NCBI GenBank assembly: GCA_040754095.1
Contig: JBFMFO010000025.1
Location: forward strand, 1 to 38,909
Source: QYQD01 sp040754095
GTDB taxonomy: Bacteria > Desulfobacterota > QYQD01
DNA length: 38,909 nt
Reading direction: 5' to 3'
Positions within the stretch are counted from its first letter, which is position 1. Every line of letters starts with the position of its first letter. A program made the position numbers and the translations under genes. Under the pieces are notes generated by a model, which was given only the letters and a program-made list of their open reading frames with translations, ran no database searches and was not told where the DNA came from. Shown here in pieces: positions 16,308-23,732 of the stretch.

Positions 16308-17906
16308 CTACTTTTTTATCTTCCCGGTGTAATCGCGGCCGCCAAAGAAGTTGATCCAGGAGGATGTGTTATTCAATGACCAGTCGCGGGGAGGAATAAT
16401 CTTTTCTTTGCGCCTTTTCTCTTCGCCATAGGCGCGCAGGCGTTCATAGGCCTGGACGTAAATGCACTTTTTTACTCCTGGATAAACTTCACACCACCCA
16501 TCTATACTGCCTCCGCATGGACCGTTTCGCATGTATTTAGCGCATTTAGATTCGGGACATAAAAAAGCGACCTCGGCAAGTACGCAGTCGCCGCATTTTT
16601 TGCATTCATAAAGAACCTGCTTGGGTAAATATTCGAACCGGGCAAAAAGATGCGCCCATTTAGTGCCTGCAACGGCCTGACAAAGGTTTTTGGCCGGATG
16701 GAACAGGCTTCCATTTTCGTCAAAAACCAGATTATGGATAAATCGAGAAAAGATATAAGTTAGCGTCTTGTGGCCTGATCCGGGCCCCGGCTTTACCGGC
16801 GCATCTTTATTCAATCCTGTTTTTTCGTCCTTTTCAAAATAGTAAAAACCGTCTTTTTGAGGAAAGCTGAATTCCGGGATATATTCGGGCCAGTTTCTAT
16901 AAAAATCTTCACTTTTGCCGATAATGAACTCTACGTCGTCATAGTTAAGTTGTGAGCCCCCGATGTGGGCCCCATCGTAGCCCAGACCTCTTTGCACTGC
17001 GAGGAGTTTTGCGGCCCTTATAAGCCGTTTTTCTTTTCCGCCGTCGGGATCCCCGGATTCCTGTTCGTAAAGGGCCATAAGTTCATCGGTTACTACGCAG
17101 CCGGGGACCTTGCCTCCGTGCATCAGCCTGGCCACGTTGATGCTGGGGATATAGACATTCCCCAGTATGGGCAGATTAATGCCGTTTAGCCGCATATAGC
17201 GTACAAGGGCATCAAATTGGCGGACATCGAATCCAACTTGGGTGATGACAAATTCTGCCCCGGCAGCGGCCTTACGTTGCAGTTTGAAGTATTGGTTTAT
17301 GAGCTCCGGCTCCAGGCGTTTAAACGGGGATACCACGCATCCTTTAAAGAAGGGCATGCCGGGCAGGAATCGTCCGCCCCCCGGGGCCCGGCTGTGGATG
17401 TAATAACCGCTCTTCATTTGACTGACCATGCTGAGCAGGGTTACGCTATCCAGATCAAAGACCGGCTTGGCCGGTCCTTCATAACCATAGCGCGGATAAT
17501 CTCCGGTTAGAATTAGAAGATTATGCATCCCTTCTCTGTCCCAGGCAAAGAGCAGGCTTTCGATCTGGTTTCTGTTTTTGTCTTTACAGGAGAAGTGGAC
17601 AATCGTCTCCATGCCGAGGCTTCTAATCTCACGCCCCAGGACTTCCGGAGATAGGGCCGGATGTCCGCCGGCATTTTCTGTTATGCTGAGGGCCTGAATC
17701 TTCCCGCCGGCAGAGGCTTTTTCAGCAAAAGACAGGAGGGCATCATGGACTTTTCCTCTGGAACCCCTTCCCGGTACCAGCTCAAAAGTAAGAGTAAATT
17801 CATTTTTATTCAGGAGTGACGCCCTGAACTTGCTCTGGAACCAGCATATCTTATGCGTGTCCAGTGTAGCAGATAACAGGGGCTGAGCAGGGTTTTTATC
17901 CTTCAT
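16308..17906 (-). CDS. Methylenetetrahydrofolate reductase with fused MetV-type C-terminal domain
   Basis: Residues about 30-345 form the MetF TIM barrel, beginning FTLTFELVPGRGSRGKVHDA. Key segments are LSITENAGGHPALSP, LLILTGDYPRYGYEG and AEFVITQVGFDVRQFDALVR. It should reduce 5,10-methylene-THF to 5-methyl-THF (one-carbon or Wood-Ljungdahl methyl branch), with FAD in the barrel. Residues about 400-515 are the MTHFR-C/MetV module with clustered cysteines: CKKCGDCVLAEVAFLCPESK, CAKYMRNGPCGG and WCEVYPGVKKC. In acetogens MetV is usually a separate zinc or Fe-S protein; here the two are one 532-residue chain. It stands alone between convergent and divergent neighbours. The electron donor cannot be told from the sequence. 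Confidence 0.9.
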   Translation of the reverse strand: MKDKNPAQPLLSATLDTHKICWFQSKFRASLLNKNEFTLTFELVPGRGSRGKVHDALLSFAEKASAGGKIQALSITENAGGHPALSPEVLGREIRSLGMETIVHFSCKDKNRNQIESLLFAWDREGMHNLLILTGDYPRYGYEGPAKPVFDLDSVTLLSMVSQMKSGYYIHSRAPGGGRFLPGMPFFKGCVVSPFKRLEPELINQYFKLQRKAAAGAEFVITQVGFDVRQFDALVRYMRLNGINLPILGNVYIPSINVARLMHGGKVPGCVVTDELMALYEQESGDPDGGKEKRLIRAAKLLAVQRGLGYDGAHIGGSQLNYDDVEFIIGKSEDFYRNWPEYIPEFSFPQKDGFYYFEKDEKTGLNKDAPVKPGPGSGHKTLTYIFSRFIHNLVFDENGSLFHPAKNLCQAVAGTKWAHLFARFEYLPKQVLYECKKCGDCVLAEVAFLCPESKCAKYMRNGPCGGSIDGWCEVYPGVKKCIYVQAYERLRAYGEEKRRKEKIIPPRDWSLNNTSSWINFFGGRDYTGKIKK

Positions 17907-18022
17907 GGGTTTCTTATGCTATCCGGGTCAAAAGTAATATGTTCATCCTTGTGATGCTATAAGAATCGAGGATTAATTGCAACCATATTGACACGTGGCC
18001 AATAGCTGTCTATACCACAATA

Positions 18023-18083
18023 TCGCAAGATCAGAAAGCGCATGGCTTATCTGGTTAACATTATACGTGATTATATCTTGCGA
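18023..18083. repeat. Short inverted repeat upstream of the methyltransferase gene
   Basis: TCGCAAGAT (18023-18031) and ATCTTGCGA (18075-18083) are a perfect 9-bp inverted pair separated by 43 bases. It may be a regulatory dyad for one of the divergent neighbours or the remnant of a small element. There is nothing to decide between these. Confidence 0.4.
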
Positions 18084-18193
18084 CCATTTTCCCCTATGCT
18101 GTCCTGTCGGGGAATGGTAGAATGGCTTCAGAAATCCCCCCATCCCCTTTTTACCCAGGAGAGTTAAGGGAGATTATTTCAGGGAGTGGAGAA

Positions 18194-18766
18194 GTGACTA
18201 ATAGAAAATTTGATCCCTCTCACATGACAGCGCTGGATAGTGAAAAAAGAAAAGAGATGCTTCCGGTGGAGAAGATTATGGGGGCGGTTGATCTGCCGGA
18301 AGAGGCGATCGTTGCAGATATCGGCTGTGGTACCGGGTATCTGACTATACCACTGGCCCGGAAGATGCCGCGGGGCCGGGTTTTTGCGGTGGATATCGAA
18401 CCGAGAATGCTTTCCGTCCTCACAGAACGGGCTAGGGGCCTGGACAACATTACCATTGTGCATTCGACCGAAAATGATATCCCTGTTGCAGATAACATAC
18501 TGGGCATTTCCTTTCTTGTAGCCGTACTCCATGAATTTCATAACCTGGAAGATTTTTTAAAAGAAATAAGGCGCATCTCAAGGCCTGGACACTATGTAGT
18601 CGTAGTGGACTGGGACGAAAAAAAGACAGATATGGGGCCGCCCGCGCATATCCGGGTCCCGAAAGATACGGCCATCAGCCTTTTCAGGGCGCACGGCTAT
18701 GAACTCGCCAGAGAATTTGCCCCCAGCGCATATTTTTACGGGCTGCTATTCCAACGTAAAAAGTAA
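18194..18766 (+). CDS. Class I SAM-dependent methyltransferase
   Basis: The Rossmann core begins with motif I VADIGCGTGYLTIPLARKMP, followed by the acidic end of strand 2 in RVFAVDIEPRML. Motif II/III is the LGISFLVAVLHEFHNLEDFL segment. The layout fits Methyltransf_11/25 proteins; the substrate is unknown. I prefer the GTG at 18194 (protein opening MTNRKFDPSHMTALDSEKRK, 190 residues), because AGGGAG lies seven bases upstream. The open frame could start at an ATG at 18122, but those 24 codons translate a CCCC/GGGG repeat-like sequence (SEIPPSPFYPGELREI) foreign to the family. The stop codon touches a palindromic element at 18766-18938. Confidence 0.88.
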   Translation: MTNRKFDPSHMTALDSEKRKEMLPVEKIMGAVDLPEEAIVADIGCGTGYLTIPLARKMPRGRVFAVDIEPRMLSVLTERARGLDNITIVHSTENDIPVADNILGISFLVAVLHEFHNLEDFLKEIRRISRPGHYVVVVDWDEKKTDMGPPAHIRVPKDTAISLFRAHGYELAREFAPSAYFYGLLFQRKK

Positions 18767-18938
18767 GGGGACCCTTTTATCTCTTCGCTTCACGGCTTGC
18801 GCAGCGACCCTTTCGAGGTTCGCAGGTGGGGAAGGTTTGCCCCTTCCAGCCCTAAAGGGCTGGCTTTCCCCTTCCTGCTCGCCCTCGAAGGGTGCCCCTC
18901 TGCTCCAGCAAGTTTCGCTCAGAGAGAAAGGGTCCCCT
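18766..18938. repeat. MITE-like palindromic element, 173 bp
   Basis: The ends are a perfect 12-bp inverted repeat (AGGGGACCCTTT at 18766, AAAGGGTCCCCT ending at 18938), extending to about 20 bp with mismatches. Inside are nested arms, ACCCTTTCGAGG with CCTCGAAGGGT, and the hairpin CCAGCCCTAAAGGGCTGG. The whole element can fold as a multi-branched structure. Its left end coincides with the methyltransferase stop codon and its right end lies about 30 bases before the thiC promoter. It has no coding capacity. Confidence 0.7.
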
Positions 18939-18970
18939 AGAACTCAGAAAACTCCAGACTTCATTTATCA

Positions 18971-19000
18971 TTGACAAGAAAAGGACGAGACGGTTATCAT
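18971..19000 (+). promoter_or_regulatory. Promoter candidate of the thiC-thiDN operon
   Basis: TTGACA at 18971-18976, an 18-base spacer and TATCAT at 18995-19000 lie 45 bases before the thiC start. No TPP riboswitch (CTGAGA and downstream ACCUGA-type core) is seen between this promoter and the gene. Confidence 0.55.
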
Positions 19001-19044
19001 GCAGGTCACCTAATTTTATCTCATAACCGGGAGATTTTTTTATT

Positions 19045-20343
19045 ATGTCTATGACTCTCAGAGAAGCGGCGGTCCAGGGGAAGATTACCCCGGCCATGAA
19101 AAGGTGCGCCCAGGAGGAAGGCGTTGCGGCTGCGGAAATTTGCAAAGGTATCGCCTCCGGCTGTATGGCCATACCGGTAAACAAAAAACGCAAGTTGAAA
19201 CGATTTGTGGGCATTGGCCAGGGCCTTAAGACCAAGATCAACGCCAATATCGGCACTTCTAAAGACAATGTGGATATCGAATATGAGCTGAAGAAGCTGA
19301 AAGTGGCCCTTTCCGTAGGCGCCGATGCGGTGATGGATCTGAGCACGGGCGGGCCCATAGATGATATCCGGCGGGTGATACTGGAACACTGTCCGGTGCC
19401 GCTGGGCACCGTGCCCATCTATCAGGCAGCAGTGGAAACGGTGGAGAAGAGGAAAAAATCCATCGTGGACATGCGGGTGAAAGACATCTTGCAGACGATC
19501 GAGCGGCAGGCCGGGGAAGGCGTGGATTTTATGACCGTGCACTGCGGGATAACCCGAGAATCCGCGGCGCGGCTAAAAAAGGCCGGTCGCATCCTGGGTG
19601 TAGTGAGCCGGGGTGGGGCGTTTACCCTGGAATGGATGAAGTATAATCAGAAAGAGAATCCGCTTTATGAACACTTTGATGAACTTCTGGCCATTGCCAG
19701 GGCCTATGATGTGACTCTTAGCTTAGGCGACGGACTGCGACCCGGATGTCTGGCCGACGCTACCGATCTCGGTCAGATACAGGAACTGGTGGTTCTTGGA
19801 GAATTGACCCTAAGGGCCTGGGATGCGGGTGTCCAGGTTATCATCGAAGGCCCCGGCCACATGTCCATGGACCAGATTGCGGCTAACGTTCTACTGCAAA
19901 AGAAGTTGTGCTTCGGCGCCCCGTTTTATGTCCTGGGGCCTCTGGTTACCGACATTGCCCCCGGCTATGACCATATCACCAGCGCCATCGGAGGTGCCAT
20001 CGCGGCTGCGGCCGGAGCCGACTTTCTGTGTTATGTTACGCCTGCCGAGCATCTCAAGCTCCCCTCTTTGGAGGATGTTAAAGAAGGTGTGGTGGCCTCG
20101 CGGATTGCCGCTCATGCCGCTGATATTGTCAAGAAGGTCCCGATGGCGCTGGAGGCTGATGAGCGCATGGCCCGGAGTCGTAGCGCCCTTGATTGGCAAG
20201 GGCAGATAAGCCTTTCTATTGATCCGGAGAAAGCCAAGGCCTACCGTGAGCAAAGCGGGGCCTTTAACAGCCCAACCTGTACCATGTGCGGCGAGTACTG
20301 CGCCATTAAGGTCTATAAGCGAGCCCTCAAGGGAAAAAAATGA
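19045..20343 (+). CDS. thiC: Phosphomethylpyrimidine synthase ThiC
   Basis: This is a radical-SAM enzyme that rearranges aminoimidazole ribotide to HMP-phosphate, the pyrimidine half of thiamine. Diagnostic segments are NANIGTSKDNVDIEYELKK, GADAVMDLSTGGPIDDIR, PLGTVPIYQA, VDFMTVHCGIT, VSRGGAFTLEWM, LSLGDGLRPGCLADATD and IEGPGHMSMDQI. The C-terminal CTMCGEYC supplies the [4Fe-4S] ligands. At 432 residues it is the short form found in many anaerobes and archaea. BzaF-type paralogs that make 5-hydroxybenzimidazole are close relatives, but the thiDN gene overlapping its stop by four bases (ATGA) argues for ThiC. No TPP riboswitch is visible upstream. Confidence 0.95.
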   Translation: MSMTLREAAVQGKITPAMKRCAQEEGVAAAEICKGIASGCMAIPVNKKRKLKRFVGIGQGLKTKINANIGTSKDNVDIEYELKKLKVALSVGADAVMDLSTGGPIDDIRRVILEHCPVPLGTVPIYQAAVETVEKRKKSIVDMRVKDILQTIERQAGEGVDFMTVHCGITRESAARLKKAGRILGVVSRGGAFTLEWMKYNQKENPLYEHFDELLAIARAYDVTLSLGDGLRPGCLADATDLGQIQELVVLGELTLRAWDAGVQVIIEGPGHMSMDQIAANVLLQKKLCFGAPFYVLGPLVTDIAPGYDHITSAIGGAIAAAAGADFLCYVTPAEHLKLPSLEDVKEGVVASRIAAHAADIVKKVPMALEADERMARSRSALDWQGQISLSIDPEKAKAYREQSGAFNSPTCTMCGEYCAIKVYKRALKGKK

Positions 20344-21758
20344 AACATACATCCGCCTCCGGCGGACAACGGACGATGAAAGTAATCCCCCCTTCCCCCC
20401 CTTTAGTAAAGGGGGGTTGGGGGGATTTTCAGGCGACAAAAATTATTACGGTAGCCGGATCCGATCCGGGCGGCGGCGCCGGCGTCCAGGCCGATCTGAA
20501 GACAATTGCCGTCCTTGGCGGATATGGCTTAAGCGTTATCACCGCCCTGACCGCCCAGAATACACGAGGGGTACAGGCAGTCCACCCTGTGCCTCCGGCC
20601 TTTGTGGCCGCACAGATGAAGTCTATCCTCTCCGATATCGGCGCAGATGCCGTAAAGACCGGAATGCTGGCGAATGCCGGGATTATCTCGGCGGTTGCCG
20701 CCCGGCTTAAATCCTGCCGAATAAGAAAAATTGTCGTGGATCCGGTTTTCCTGGCGGGAAGCGGCGAAACCCTAACGGAAGCTACGGCGCTTCCGGCTCT
20801 CAAGGCGGAGCTACTTCCTCTGGCCTATGTGGTTACGCCTAATCTGGCTGAGGCCGAGGTCTTGACCGGGTTAAAGGTGAAAACTGTATCAGGCATGGAG
20901 AAGGCCGCTCGTGCCATAGCCGGATTGGGCCCGGCCAACGTCCTCATAAAGGGTGGACACCTTGCAGACGAGCCGGTCGATGTCCTTTTTGACGGTGAAG
21001 GCATTTCTCACTTCCGGGCGGAAAGAGTCCCGGGCGGGAATAAACACGGCACCGGCTGCACGTTTTCCACTGCCCTGGCTACGTTTCTGGCCCAGGGTTA
21101 TGACTTGGTCGATGCTGTAGCCAGGGCCAAGTCCTTTGTCACCCTGGCCATAAGGTCTTCTTTCCCGATCGGCAAGGGCGCGTGGCCGGCCAATCCTTAT
21201 GCATACGTGGATAGAGAGATGTCCCGGTATCAGGTTATCACCGCCCTGGAGAAGGCCGTGGCAACGCTTAAAGGCCGGCCTGTACGACACCTCATACCCG
21301 AAGTTCAGTCCAACCTCGGATATGCCCTGCCTTTTGCTGAGGATGAAAGCGACGTTGCCGCTATACCGGGCCGGATTATCGGGATCGGTGATTCTGTAGA
21401 TACGCTGGCCGCTCCAGGGTTCGGGGCCTCCCATCACATGGCCCGTATCATCCTGGCTGTCATGCGCCATGATCCTGCCTATCGTTCCGCCATGAATATT
21501 CGTTTCGGAGAAGACATCATAAAAAAATGTCGTCAATTGAAGTGGGGTGTGGCCTCCTTTGACCGGCGAAAAGAGCCACCCGGCGTCAAGCGCAAGGAAG
21601 GGGCTTCCATGAGCTGGGGAATAGACGCAGCCTTGGAGGATGCCGGGAAGATACCGGATATAATTTACGACCGCGGGGATGTAGGTAAAGAGCCCATGAT
21701 CCGCATCCTGGGCCGCAATCCGGAAGAAGTGGTCGGCAAGGCGCTGATGTTAATCTGA
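20340..21758 (+). CDS. thiDN: Bifunctional HMP/HMP-P kinase ThiD fused to ThiN thiamine-phosphate synthase
   Basis: Residues about 34-290 are ThiD, which phosphorylates HMP and HMP-P: IITVAGSDPGGGAGVQADLK, IRKIVVDPVFLAGSGETLT, and NKHGTGCTFSTALATF at the phosphate-binding end. Residues about 300-470 are ThiN, a ThiE-unrelated thiamine-phosphate synthase domain: IPEVQSNLGYALPFAEDESD, GFGASHHMARIILAVM, then GKEPMIRILG. The fusion lets one chain make HMP-PP and couple it to the thiazole. It overlaps thiC by four bases. The first 30 residues are odd: they are translated from a dispersed CCCC/GGGG palindrome (20384-20427) as PPSPPLVKGGWGDF, so the family start has been replaced by repeat-derived sequence. 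The end overlaps the convergent GHMP gene by nine bases. Confidence 0.93.
   Translation: MKHTSASGGQRTMKVIPPSPPLVKGGWGDFQATKIITVAGSDPGGGAGVQADLKTIAVLGGYGLSVITALTAQNTRGVQAVHPVPPAFVAAQMKSILSDIGADAVKTGMLANAGIISAVAARLKSCRIRKIVVDPVFLAGSGETLTEATALPALKAELLPLAYVVTPNLAEAEVLTGLKVKTVSGMEKAARAIAGLGPANVLIKGGHLADEPVDVLFDGEGISHFRAERVPGGNKHGTGCTFSTALATFLAQGYDLVDAVARAKSFVTLAIRSSFPIGKGAWPANPYAYVDREMSRYQVITALEKAVATLKGRPVRHLIPEVQSNLGYALPFAEDESDVAAIPGRIIGIGDSVDTLAAPGFGASHHMARIILAVMRHDPAYRSAMNIRFGEDIIKKCRQLKWGVASFDRRKEPPGVKRKEGASMSWGIDAALEDAGKIPDIIYDRGDVGKEPMIRILGRNPEEVVGKALMLI
20384..20427. repeat. Dispersed palindrome inside the 5' end of thiDN
   Basis: A 44-bp hairpin has AATCCCCCC and GGGGGGATT outer arms and a CCCCTTTAGTAAAGGGG core. 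It is almost identical to the second hairpin of the repeat at 15064-15166. Here it lies within the coding region without breaking the frame. A small TCCGCC/GGCGGA dyad lies just upstream at 20352-20366. Confidence 0.8.
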
Positions 21759-22778
21759 TTCGTGCGGTTTGGCAGGCCCGGAGACAATTACCCCACGCCT
21801 TTCTATCTTAAACGGCAGCACCGTTATGCCCGCCTTTTGTAAATAACGTTCTACCCTGGCCTTCGCTCCCTTTCGGGTAAGGGTAACCATACACCCGCCT
21901 CCGCCTGCCCCGCAGAGCTTGCCGGCCAGTGCCCCTTCTTTTTCAATAGCAGTCATAACGCCGTCTATTTGCGGGTTGGTCACGCCCGGCGCCAGGTTTT
22001 TACGGTCTTGCCATTCCTCGCGCAGGAGATGCGCCAGGGCAGGGAAACTTCCCTGTTCCAATGCCTGTTTAATCTTCAGGGCGGTTTGCTTTATACGGCG
22101 GAGGTTGGCTACGGTCCGGCCCTGGTTGTCAATATAGGCCTTCATCATATTCCAGTTTGTGGCGCCGGAAAATCTCGGAGCGCCTACGAAACTGAGCACC
22201 GTGCGTTCTTCCAGTTCATAGGTGAAACCTTTGGGGACATGTATGGACGAGCGCTTTACGCCGTCAATGCCGAACCGGATGGCGTTTATCCCGCCGTAAG
22301 AGGCCGGGTAATAGTCCTGTTTCCCGGTGGGGACCTTTATGGATTGGGCCTCGATGTTTGCTCCAATGTCGATCACTTCCTCTTTATCCGGCCTTTGGCC
22401 GGAGAGACGGATGAGGGCATGGCTTAAGGCCATAAGGAGGGTGGAGGAGGCCCCCAGCCCCGATCCTTTGGGTATGTTATTTTCTGTGGTAATGGTCAGA
22501 CCGGCATTGGGCCGGTAGTATTTTACGGCGCGGGCTATGAGGTCTAATGGCCCTTCAGTCCTGAGTTTGTCCACATTCGGGGCAGAGAGATTCATATCCA
22601 GGTCCCGGGAATAAATGATGATCTTGTGATCGTTTCGCCTTTCCAGGACCACGCGGCTCCGGATGTTGATGGCCGCATTTACAGTGCAGGCGCCGCCTTC
22701 AAAGACGTAGAGCGGGTATATATCCAGGGTGCCGCCGGCCAGATCGACCCGCATAGGCGCGGTTGCAGTAATCTTCAT
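21750..22778 (-). CDS. GHMP family small-molecule kinase
   Basis: The 342-residue kinase begins MKITATAPMRVDLAGGTLDI (substrate-side motif 1). The ATP-binding motif 2 is IPKGSGLGASSTLLMALSHA and motif 3 is KLCGAGGGGCMVTL. It resembles sugar kinases such as heptose-7-phosphate or galactose-type GHMP kinases more than homoserine or mevalonate kinases; the exact substrate cannot be settled. It is the last cistron of the ftsE-to-GHMP minus-strand cluster, 12 bases after the divergent polysaccharide deacetylase gene. Its 3' end overlaps the convergent thiDN gene by nine bases. An envelope-sugar role would fit the neighbours, but that is inference. Confidence 0.88.
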   Translation of the reverse strand: MKITATAPMRVDLAGGTLDIYPLYVFEGGACTVNAAINIRSRVVLERRNDHKIIIYSRDLDMNLSAPNVDKLRTEGPLDLIARAVKYYRPNAGLTITTENNIPKGSGLGASSTLLMALSHALIRLSGQRPDKEEVIDIGANIEAQSIKVPTGKQDYYPASYGGINAIRFGIDGVKRSSIHVPKGFTYELEERTVLSFVGAPRFSGATNWNMMKAYIDNQGRTVANLRRIKQTALKIKQALEQGSFPALAHLLREEWQDRKNLAPGVTNPQIDGVMTAIEKEGALAGKLCGAGGGGCMVTLTRKGAKARVERYLQKAGITVLPFKIERRGVIVSGPAKPHESD

Positions 22779-22790
22779 GGCTGTCTTCTC

Positions 22791-23717
22791 CTATTCTACC
22801 AGTTCGGAGACCGGGACAATTTTCACCTGTTTTTTTAAGGCCGGCAGATCCTCTCTTAAGACCTGATAGGTCACCGGATGCGGATGCCCGATGCCTATGG
22901 CTGATCCCTGCGTGCGGGCCTCAGAGATGAGGCGGGCGATCTGTGCACGCACAGCATTAAGCTCCTGCTCGTTATCCAGAAATACATCCCGTTCTGCACT
23001 CCTGACACCCATTGACCGGGCCACGGACAAACCTCTGGTGAGTGGCGTAGTCCGGCTGTCCAGATAAAACAGGCCCTTTTTCTGTATTTCTCTGAGGACA
23101 ATCTCCATCTTGCCGGCATCTGCCGTAAACTTTGAACCCATGTGGTTGTTGATTCCCTTTACATAAGGAACGGCCTCCATATCAGCCTGTATCTGCGCGG
23201 CTATAGCGCCGCCATCCATGTTCAAAAAAAGCGCCCCCGGGCCGACCTTGGATTCCGGAGACGAGGCGGCCTCCATAGGGAGGTGGAGCAGGACGTCTTT
23301 TCCGCAGTTATGGGCAAGCCTAGCTGTTTCTTTGGTGTGCGGGCCGAAGGGCAAAAATGAAAAAGAAATAGGCGCATCCAGTTTTATAAAAGCAGCGTCT
23401 ATACGGGGATTATATCCCAGATCGTCTATGACGATGGCCACCTGTGGAAGCGAGGACGTGGAAAGCGGCCTGGCACGGCCTTCTACTTTGATTTTTTCCG
23501 GCGGGGCAGGCTCTTCAAAGATGATGCCCGGCTTTCCCATGTCTTTTCCATCGGTAGGCGTTTCAGGTCCTTCAGTCTTAATTAAATATACAATTCCTGC
23601 TGCGGCCGCCAGGATGAAAAGGATACCCAGTAAACGGAAAAGGCCCCCGGACGAAGTCCCTTTTTTCCGGGCCTTACCCGAAGGCCGTTTTCTTCTGTTG
23701 CCGGAACGTGAAGCCAA
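22791..23717 (-). CDS. Divergent polysaccharide deacetylase family protein (YibQ/DUF610)
   Basis: A 308-residue envelope protein. A basic N-terminus (KKGTSSGG preceded by Arg/Lys clusters) leads to one TM anchor (LFRLLGILFILAAAAGIVYL, residues about 27-46), then a Pro-rich linker. The periplasmic domain from about residue 90 has the YibQ motifs: VAIVIDDLGYNP, ISFSFLPFGPHTKE, VLLHLPMEA, VKGINNHMGSKFTAD, LFYLDSRTT and GIGHPHPVT. The family adopts the NodB-like barrel; enzymatic activity is largely undefined. It sits 15 bases after ctpA and 12 bases before the GHMP kinase gene. In many proteobacteria yibQ follows envC and ctpA, which supports a link to cell-wall remodelling at division. Confidence 0.92.
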   Translation of the reverse strand: MASRSGNRRKRPSGKARKKGTSSGGLFRLLGILFILAAAAGIVYLIKTEGPETPTDGKDMGKPGIIFEEPAPPEKIKVEGRARPLSTSSLPQVAIVIDDLGYNPRIDAAFIKLDAPISFSFLPFGPHTKETARLAHNCGKDVLLHLPMEAASSPESKVGPGALFLNMDGGAIAAQIQADMEAVPYVKGINNHMGSKFTADAGKMEIVLREIQKKGLFYLDSRTTPLTRGLSVARSMGVRSAERDVFLDNEQELNAVRAQIARLISEARTQGSAIGIGHPHPVTYQVLREDLPALKKQVKIVPVSELVE

Positions 23718-23732
23718 ATCTGACCGGCGCCT

